Positions 58,524 to 64,000 of a stretch of DNA of 64,000 bases are shown in pieces. A program made the translations under genes and the position numbers. The stretch is from Pseudomonas faucium (GTDB taxonomy: Bacteria; Pseudomonadota; Gammaproteobacteria; Pseudomonadales; Pseudomonadaceae), in NCBI RefSeq assembly GCF_021602585.1, contig NZ_BQIP01000021.1, positions 42,721-106,720 on the forward strand, written 5' to 3'. Numbering within the stretch: the stretch's first letter is position 1; each line of letters opens with the position of its first letter. Below the pieces are notes generated by a model that was given only the letters and a program-made list of their open reading frames with translations, had not been told where the DNA came from and ran no database searches.

Positions 58524-60275
58524 ATGCGCGGCATGACGTATTCAGGAAGACTGACCTGGGGCCTGGTTATCTGGGCCGCCAGTTTCGCAGCATGGGGCCA
58601 GAGCGAGTTGCTGGTGCAGGTAAAACCGGCCAACAAGGCGCTCAAGGCCAATGTCGAGGGCTATATCGGCAGCCTTGGAGACCGCGATGAGGAAGCGCTG
58701 CTGCGCTTCAGTCGCGGGGCACAGGAGCAGGCGCGCAAGGCCGCGCAGGCACTTGGCTACTATCAGGCGCAGATCGACACCGAGGTCAAGCCGCCGACCA
58801 AGGCCGACCAGCCCGCAAAGCTCATCATCCACATCGACCCGGGCGAGCCGGTGCGCCTGCGCAACGCGACCGTGCGCATCGAAGGCCCGGCCAGCGAGAT
58901 GAAGGCCTTTCGCGTTCCCGACAGCAAGGCCCTGCGCCCAGGCGAGCCGCTCAACCATGGCCTGTACGAGGACGCCAAGCGGCTGATCCAGAACCAGGCA
59001 TCACGTTACGGCTTCTTCAGCGGGCGTTTCAGCCGCCAGCGCCTTGCGGTCGACCCGCAAGCGGGCGTGGCCGACATCGAACTGGTCTACCAGAGCGGCC
59101 CGCGCTATCGCCTGGGCGCGGTCCAGTTCAGCGGCGATTCACCGCTGGACCAGGACCTGCTGCAACGCATGGTTTCCTTCAAGCCCGGCACGCCCTATGA
59201 CTCGGAGCTGATCGCCGAACTCAACAACGACCTGCAGTCCAGCGGCTATTTCGAAGGCGTGCGGGTAGATGCCGCGCCCACCGCCGCGGTGGACGAACAA
59301 ATCCCCGTGGATGTGCGCCTGGACATCCGCAAGCCACGGACCATGGGCCTGGGCCTGGGCTTTTCGACCGACGTCGGCCCGCGCGCCAAGGCCAACTGGA
59401 CGCGCCACTGGGTCAATGCCCAAGGCCACAGCTACGGCTGGGAAACAGAGCTGTCGGCGCCCCGGCAGAACGTCGGGCTGTGGTACGACGTGCCGCTGGA
59501 TCCGCCGTTGACCGACAAGTTGCGCTTCGCCGGCGGCTACCAGAACGAAGAAATTGCCGGCACCGACACCCTCAGCAAGCTGCTCACCGTCGGCCCGGAA
59601 TGGCACAGCAAGTTGCCCAGCGGCTGGCAGCGGGTCATTTCCCTGAAGTACCAGCGCGAAGAGTACCGGCTGGGCGACGACTCGGGGCTGAGCAACCTGC
59701 TGATGCCCGGCGTGAGCTTTTCCTACCTGCGCAGCGACAACCGCATCGACCCGCACAATGGCTATCGCCTGCAGTTCGACACGCAGGTGGCCAAGGAAGG
59801 GCTGGTTTCCGACACCAACCTGCTGCACGGCAATGTCCTGCTCAAGGGCCTCACCACCCTGGGCCACAACCACCGGTTCCTGGGCCGTGTGCAGTTCGGT
59901 GGTAGCGCCACCAACGGCTACAAGAACAACATCCCGCCGTCGCTGCGCTTCTTCGCCGGTGGCGACCAGAGCGTGCGCGGCTACGACTACCAGACGCTGT
60001 CGCCGAAGAACAGCGACGGCGACCGCATCGGTGGCCGCTACCTGGTGGCCGGCAGTGTCGAGTACCAGTATTCGCTGAGCGAAAAGTGGCGCGTGGCGAC
60101 CTTCGTCGACCAGGGCAATTCGTTCAACACCCTGGAGCTGCCCAGCCTCAAGACCGGGGTCGGTTTCGGCGTGCGCTGGGTCTCGCCGGTCGGGCCACTG
60201 CGCCTGGACCTGGCCAAGGCGCTCGATGACGACGGCGGTATTCGCCTGCACTTCTCCATGGGGCCTGAGCTGTGA
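58524..60275 (+). CDS. tamA: Outer-membrane translocation and assembly module TamA
   Basis: 583 aa with signal peptide ending near AWGQS; an internal ATG at 58533 is an equal start choice, neither having a clear ribosome site. Three POTRA-like domains occupy residues ~25-260 (ALGYYQAQIDTEV, YRLGAVQFSGDSPLDQDLLQ), and the 16-strand Omp85 barrel follows, with the conserved RFFAGGDQSVRGYDYQTLSP (the Arg-Gly-Tyr loop) and RLDLAKALDDDGGIRLHFSM near the C-terminus. With TamB it inserts autotransporters or moves phospholipids between membranes. Stop overlaps TamB start as TGATG. Confidence 0.93.
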   Translation: MRGMTYSGRLTWGLVIWAASFAAWGQSELLVQVKPANKALKANVEGYIGSLGDRDEEALLRFSRGAQEQARKAAQALGYYQAQIDTEVKPPTKADQPAKLIIHIDPGEPVRLRNATVRIEGPASEMKAFRVPDSKALRPGEPLNHGLYEDAKRLIQNQASRYGFFSGRFSRQRLAVDPQAGVADIELVYQSGPRYRLGAVQFSGDSPLDQDLLQRMVSFKPGTPYDSELIAELNNDLQSSGYFEGVRVDAAPTAAVDEQIPVDVRLDIRKPRTMGLGLGFSTDVGPRAKANWTRHWVNAQGHSYGWETELSAPRQNVGLWYDVPLDPPLTDKLRFAGGYQNEEIAGTDTLSKLLTVGPEWHSKLPSGWQRVISLKYQREEYRLGDDSGLSNLLMPGVSFSYLRSDNRIDPHNGYRLQFDTQVAKEGLVSDTNLLHGNVLLKGLTTLGHNHRFLGRVQFGGSATNGYKNNIPPSLRFFAGGDQSVRGYDYQTLSPKNSDGDRIGGRYLVAGSVEYQYSLSEKWRVATFVDQGNSFNTLELPSLKTGVGFGVRWVSPVGPLRLDLAKALDDDGGIRLHFSMGPEL

Positions 60276-63200
60276 TGCGTGTGTTGAAATTCATTCTGCT
60301 GGGCGTGCTGGGCAGTGTGCTGCTGGTGCTGCTGGGCGTGGGCCTGTTGCTCGGCACCGAAGGCGGCAGCCGCTGGGTACTGGGCAAGGTGCCGGGCCTT
60401 GCGGTCAGCGACTTCAAGGGCCGCCTGGCCGGTACCTGGCAGGCCAGCCAGTTGAGCTGGGTCGATGCAGGCAACCGCGTCGAGCTGCAGGCGCCCTTGT
60501 TGAACTGGTCACCAGGCTGCCTGCTGCGGGCCAAATTGTGCATCGAACAGCTGCACGCCGAACGCATCGACATGGCCTTTGCGCCGAGCGATCAGCCTGC
60601 CGCAAGCGGCCCGTTGCAGCTGCCGACGTTGCGCCTGCCACTGGCCATCGAGGTGGGTGAAGTCAAGGTCGGCCAGGTGCGCCTGGATGGCAGCGACCTG
60701 CTGGGTGACCTGCACCTGGCAGCGCACTGGACGGCCAGCGGCCTGCGCATCGATAGCCTGCAACTGCAGCGCGACGATTTGCAGGTGAGCCTGCAGGGCG
60801 ACCTGCAGCCTGAAGGTGACTGGCCCGTGCAACTGCAGGGCCAGGTGCAGTTGCCCAAGGTAGAAGGGCAGGCCTGGCAACTGGCGTTGACCGCCAAGGG
60901 CGAGCTGCAGAAGACCCTGGACCTCGATGCCGTCAGCACGGGCTACCTCGATGCGCACCTCACCGGCAACCTGCAGGCACTGGCCGAACACCTGCCGGCC
61001 AAGCTGCAGATCCGCTCCGAGGCGTTCAAGCCAAGCGCATCGCTGCCCGACACGCTGCAACTCAACCAGCTCAAGCTCGACGCCGAAGGCGACCTGCTCA
61101 AGGGCTATCAGCTGTCCGGCAGTGCCAGCCTGCCCGCCGAGCAGGCGCCGATCGCCCTGGCGTTGACCGGCAAGGTCGATGCCAAGGGCGCGCAACTGCA
61201 GGCCCTGGATTTGACGGCCAGCGACAGCCAGCGCGTCAAGTTGCAGGCCAGCGCCGATTGGCAGAATGGGCTGTTGGCCGACGCCCAGCTGGACTGGCAG
61301 GACTTCCCCTGGCTGCGCCTGTATCCGCTGGAAACACCGCCCCAGGTCACCCTCAAGCGCTTCAACGCCCAGGTGCAGTACCGCGATGGCAACTACCAGG
61401 GCACCTTCAACGGCGACCTCGATGGCCCTGCCGGAGCCTTCAGCGTGGCCAGCCCGTTCGACGGCGACCTGAGCCAGGTGCGCCTGCCGCAACTGGCCCT
61501 GGTTGCCGGGCAGGGCAAGGCGGCCGGCAGTGTGGCCGTGCGTTTTGCCGACACCCTGGCCTGGGATGTCGACCTGCAACTGTCGGCACTCGACCCGGCC
61601 TACTGGCTCGCCGAGCTGCCCGGTACCCTGGCGGGCCCGCTGCGCAGCAAAGGCGAGATGAAGGGCGAGCAGCTGACCCTGGACGCCCAGCTCGACCTCA
61701 AGGGCCGCCTGCGCGGCCAACCGGCGCTGCTTAAAGTCGAGGCCCAGGGTGCCGGGCAAGCCTGGACCCTGGGCGCGTTGTCGGTGCAGTTGGGTGACAA
61801 CCGCATCAATGGCAGCGGCAGCCTGCAGCAGCGCCTGGCGGGCCGGGTCGACCTCGACCTGCCGCGCCTGGGGCAGCTGTGGCCCCGGCTGCAGGGGCAG
61901 GTCAAAGGCCGGCTGGATGTGAGCGGCACGCTGCAGGCGCCGCAAGGCAAGCTGAGCTTGCTTGGCCAGCAACTGGCGCAGGCGGAAAACCGCATCCAGC
62001 GCCTGGACCTGGATGCCAACCTGGACAGCGCCCAGCGTGGCCTGATCGAACTCAAGGCCAACGGCATCCGCCTGGGCGATACCGTGCTGGGCACCTTGAG
62101 CGCCAATGGCAAGGGCGACATCCGCCAGCAGGCGCTGACCCTCGCCCTCGATGGCCCGCAGCTGAAACTCGACCTGGGCCTGGACGGCCAGCTGAGCAAG
62201 GGCGACTGGCGCGGCCGCCTGGCCAATGGCCGGGTCCAGGCCGGCGGCCAGGACTGGCAATTGCAGGCGCCGGCGCGCCTGCAGCGCCTGGCCAGCGGCC
62301 AACTGGACTTCGGCGCCCATTGCTGGCGCTCCGGCCAGGCCAGCCTGTGCGGCGAAGATCAACGCCTGGCGCCTGAACCGCGGCTGCGTTACCACCTCAA
62401 GCAATTCCCGCTGCAGAGCCTGGCCCAGTGGCTGCCCAAGGACTTTGCCTGGCAGGGCCTGCTCAATGCCGACGTCAACTTGGACATCCCCGCCAGTGGC
62501 CCGAAAGGCACGCTGAGCATCGATGCCAGTGGCGGCACCCTGCAGGTGCGCGACAAAGGCCGCTGGATCGACTTCCCCTACCAGATGCTGCGTATCGACA
62601 GCAGCCTGGCGCCACGGCGCATCGATACCCGCCTGGCGTTTCGCGGCGAGCGCCTGGGCGAGCTCAGCCTCAACACCCGGCTCGACCCGCTGGGCAAGAA
62701 CAAACCGCTGTCGGGCGACTTCCGCCTGGCCGGCCTCGATGTGTCGATTGCCCGGCCATTCGTGCCGATGGTCGAGCGCCTGGCGGGGCAGTTGAATGGC
62801 AGTGGCCAGCTGTCCGGCACCTTGCTCAACCCACAGGTCAACGGCAACCTGGTGCTCAGTGGCGGCGAAGTCAGCGGCGCCGAATTGCCGGTGAGCCTGC
62901 GAGAGCTGTCACTAAAGGCCGCGATTGCCGGCGAGCAGGTGCAGCTCAATGGCGGTTGGCGCAGTGGCGATGCCGGGCGTGGCCAGTTGACTGGCCAGCT
63001 GACCTGGGGCCAGGCCCTGGGCATGGACCTGCACCTGCAGGGCGAGCAGTTGCCGGTGACGGTCGAGCCTTACGCAACCCTGGAGGTGGCCCCGGACCTC
63101 AAGCTGCAGATGATCGACGACAAGCTGGCGGTGACCGGCAAGGTCCAAGTGCCCAAGGGCAAGATCACCATCCGCGAGTTGCCACCCTCGACGGTCAAGG

Positions 63201-63946
63201 TTTCCGACGACACCGTGATCGTCGGCCACCAGACCGAAGAGGGCAAGGCGCCCATGGCCATGGCCATGGACATCGATGTGGAAGTGGGGCGTGACAAGCT
63301 GTCCTTCAGCGGCTTTGGTCTTACCGCCAACCTGCTCGGCCACGTGCACATCGGCGACAACATGGACACCCGCGGCGAGCTGAGCCTTGCCGATGGCCGC
63401 TACCGGGCCTATGGCCAGCGCCTGACCATCCGCCGCGCACGCCTGTTGTTCGCAGGGCCCATCGACCAGCCTTACCTGGATATCGAGGCGATCCGCCAGG
63501 TCGACGATGTGATCGCCGGCATTCGCCTGAGCGGCAGCGCCGAGCAACCGACCACCAAGGTGTTTTCCGAGCCGGCCATGAGCCAGGAGCAGGCCCTGTC
63601 CTACCTGGTGCTGGGCCGCCCGTTGGGCACGTCGGGGGAGGATAACAACATGCTTGCCGAGGCTGCGCTTGGCCTGGGCCTGGCCGGCAGCGCGGGGCTC
63701 ACCGGCAGCCTGGCGTCGAGCCTGGGGATCGATGATTTCCAGCTCGACACCGAAGGCTCCGGCAACACCACCAGCGTGGTGGCCAGCGGCAACCTGACCG
63801 AGAAGTTGAGCCTGCGCTATGGCGTCGGGGTGTTCGAGCCGGCCAACACCATCGCGCTGCGCTACAAGTTGAGCAAGAAGGTCTACCTGGAGGCGGCCAG
63901 CGGCTTGGCGAGCTCGCTGGATATCTTCTACAAACGCGATTTCTGA
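60275..63946 (+). CDS. tamB: Translocation and assembly module TamB
   Basis: 1223 aa, starting with an inner-membrane anchor (VLKFILLGVLGSVLLVLLGV) and continuing as a long repetitive beta-strand (AsmA-like) periplasmic region, the groove type that bridges the envelope. The C-terminal DUF490 domain contains RYRAYGQRLTIRRARLLFAG and YLDIEAIRQVDDVIAGIRLS, ending in YLEAASGLASSLDIFYKRDF. ATG 60275 overlaps the TamA stop (TGATG); a GTG at 60272 is possible but less likely. TamB works with TamA in outer-membrane protein assembly or lipid transport. Confidence 0.95.
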   Translation: MRVLKFILLGVLGSVLLVLLGVGLLLGTEGGSRWVLGKVPGLAVSDFKGRLAGTWQASQLSWVDAGNRVELQAPLLNWSPGCLLRAKLCIEQLHAERIDMAFAPSDQPAASGPLQLPTLRLPLAIEVGEVKVGQVRLDGSDLLGDLHLAAHWTASGLRIDSLQLQRDDLQVSLQGDLQPEGDWPVQLQGQVQLPKVEGQAWQLALTAKGELQKTLDLDAVSTGYLDAHLTGNLQALAEHLPAKLQIRSEAFKPSASLPDTLQLNQLKLDAEGDLLKGYQLSGSASLPAEQAPIALALTGKVDAKGAQLQALDLTASDSQRVKLQASADWQNGLLADAQLDWQDFPWLRLYPLETPPQVTLKRFNAQVQYRDGNYQGTFNGDLDGPAGAFSVASPFDGDLSQVRLPQLALVAGQGKAAGSVAVRFADTLAWDVDLQLSALDPAYWLAELPGTLAGPLRSKGEMKGEQLTLDAQLDLKGRLRGQPALLKVEAQGAGQAWTLGALSVQLGDNRINGSGSLQQRLAGRVDLDLPRLGQLWPRLQGQVKGRLDVSGTLQAPQGKLSLLGQQLAQAENRIQRLDLDANLDSAQRGLIELKANGIRLGDTVLGTLSANGKGDIRQQALTLALDGPQLKLDLGLDGQLSKGDWRGRLANGRVQAGGQDWQLQAPARLQRLASGQLDFGAHCWRSGQASLCGEDQRLAPEPRLRYHLKQFPLQSLAQWLPKDFAWQGLLNADVNLDIPASGPKGTLSIDASGGTLQVRDKGRWIDFPYQMLRIDSSLAPRRIDTRLAFRGERLGELSLNTRLDPLGKNKPLSGDFRLAGLDVSIARPFVPMVERLAGQLNGSGQLSGTLLNPQVNGNLVLSGGEVSGAELPVSLRELSLKAAIAGEQVQLNGGWRSGDAGRGQLTGQLTWGQALGMDLHLQGEQLPVTVEPYATLEVAPDLKLQMIDDKLAVTGKVQVPKGKITIRELPPSTVKVSDDTVIVGHQTEEGKAPMAMAMDIDVEVGRDKLSFSGFGLTANLLGHVHIGDNMDTRGELSLADGRYRAYGQRLTIRRARLLFAGPIDQPYLDIEAIRQVDDVIAGIRLSGSAEQPTTKVFSEPAMSQEQALSYLVLGRPLGTSGEDNNMLAEAALGLGLAGSAGLTGSLASSLGIDDFQLDTEGSGNTTSVVASGNLTEKLSLRYGVGVFEPANTIALRYKLSKKVYLEAASGLASSLDIFYKRDF

Positions 63947-63952
63947 GGGCCG

Positions 63953-64000
63953 TCAGCGACAGGTGGCGGCCTCGATGAACTCGTTGGTTTCCGGTGGCGG
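63953..64000 (-). CDS. 3' end of an unidentified gene (cut by window edge)
   Basis: Reading minus from the window end, sixteen codons without a stop end in TGA, giving PPPETNEFIEAATCR. It is too short to name; only its position just after TamB, converging on it, and the codon pattern support a gene. Confidence 0.4.
   Translation of the reverse strand, partial: PPPETNEFIEAATCR

Noticed and set aside
60509-62404. 631-codon minus-strand frame opposite tamB
   Set aside because: Its translation is Ala/Gln/Leu-rich low complexity and lies wholly inside tamB, whose domain structure is clear.
1-64000. CRISPR array, tRNA, rRNA, transposase or prophage genes
   Set aside because: No regularly spaced repeats, no tRNA-like cloverleaf that I could see, and no transposase, integrase or phage structural protein among the reading frames.

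Overview
The window is about 64 kb of GC-rich (by eye well over 60%) gammaproteobacterial chromosome that reads as Pseudomonas, most likely the P. putida group. The basis is the protein set (Mqo, TamA/TamB, OprB porin next to a membrane PQQ dehydrogenase, XthA, PuuR-like regulators) and the many short REP palindromes of the GTGGGAGCCGGCTTGCCGGCGAT type between genes. I see no rRNA, tRNA, CRISPR array, prophage, transposase or plasmid gene. The genes are metabolic, transport and envelope functions, each module with its own regulator, and show no base-composition break that I can detect.

Layout. 1-2.2 kb: 3' end of an MFS symporter, an unknown 189-aa protein, a VOC protein and a 62-aa ORF. 2.4-7.3 kb: a catabolic-looking cluster with a LysR regulator, RidA, a flavin monooxygenase and, divergently, a DUF1028 Ntn-hydrolase coupled to an M20 deacylase. 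7.4-14.1 kb: OprB porin, PQQ-dependent glucose/quinate-type dehydrogenase, TonB receptor and a small cupin. 14.2-20.9 kb: LysE exporter with divergent GATase1-AraC regulator, CAP-domain protein, SleB-type hydrolase, AEC transporter with LysR, CuZn superoxide dismutase and a START-domain protein. 21-27.7 kb: bicupin ureidoglycine aminohydrolase, flavin monooxygenase (LLM) with a sulfonate-type binding protein, SMP-30-like protein, methyltransferase, and a PAP2 phosphatase with a histidine phosphatase. 28-34.5 kb: malate:quinone oxidoreductase with a signal peptide, methyltransferase, the carboxynorspermidine dehydrogenase/decarboxylase pair and a PLP dehydratase. 34.9-44.9 kb: amidase, YghU-type GST, an XRE-cupin regulator in line with an OYE-like Fe-S flavoenzyme, divergent from a PotD-like binding protein and class II aldolase, then NCS1 permease and EamA exporter. 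45-49 kb: small conserved proteins, class C beta-lactamase and a BASS-family symporter. 49-56.5 kb: HExxH protein and TetR divergent from SDR and a DsbA-like isomerase, PuuR-like regulator, MFS, then cytochrome b561 and catalase-like peroxidase divergent from an ECF sigma/anti-sigma pair. 56.8-64 kb: XthA, GNAT, TamA-TamB.

The best candidate for a self-contained, little-described system is the ECF module at 53.5-56.5 kb. The divergent region holds a perfect TTATTCCA-N5-TGGAATAA palindrome. Each arm supplies a GGAATAA element followed by exactly 15 bp and GTC, one promoter facing the sigma/anti-sigma genes and one facing the catalase/cytochrome b561 genes. The sigma factor therefore probably fires both operons from one symmetric switch.

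Other sequence-level signals are a 21-bp-phased direct repeat in front of the GATase1-AraC/LysE pair, long operator-like palindromes at 40.33 kb, 5.44 kb, 50.23 kb and 11.22 kb, and two copies in opposite orientation of a roughly 221-bp MITE-like palindromic element at 34.6 and 56.6 kb. All functions are assigned from reading protein and DNA motifs; no database search was possible.
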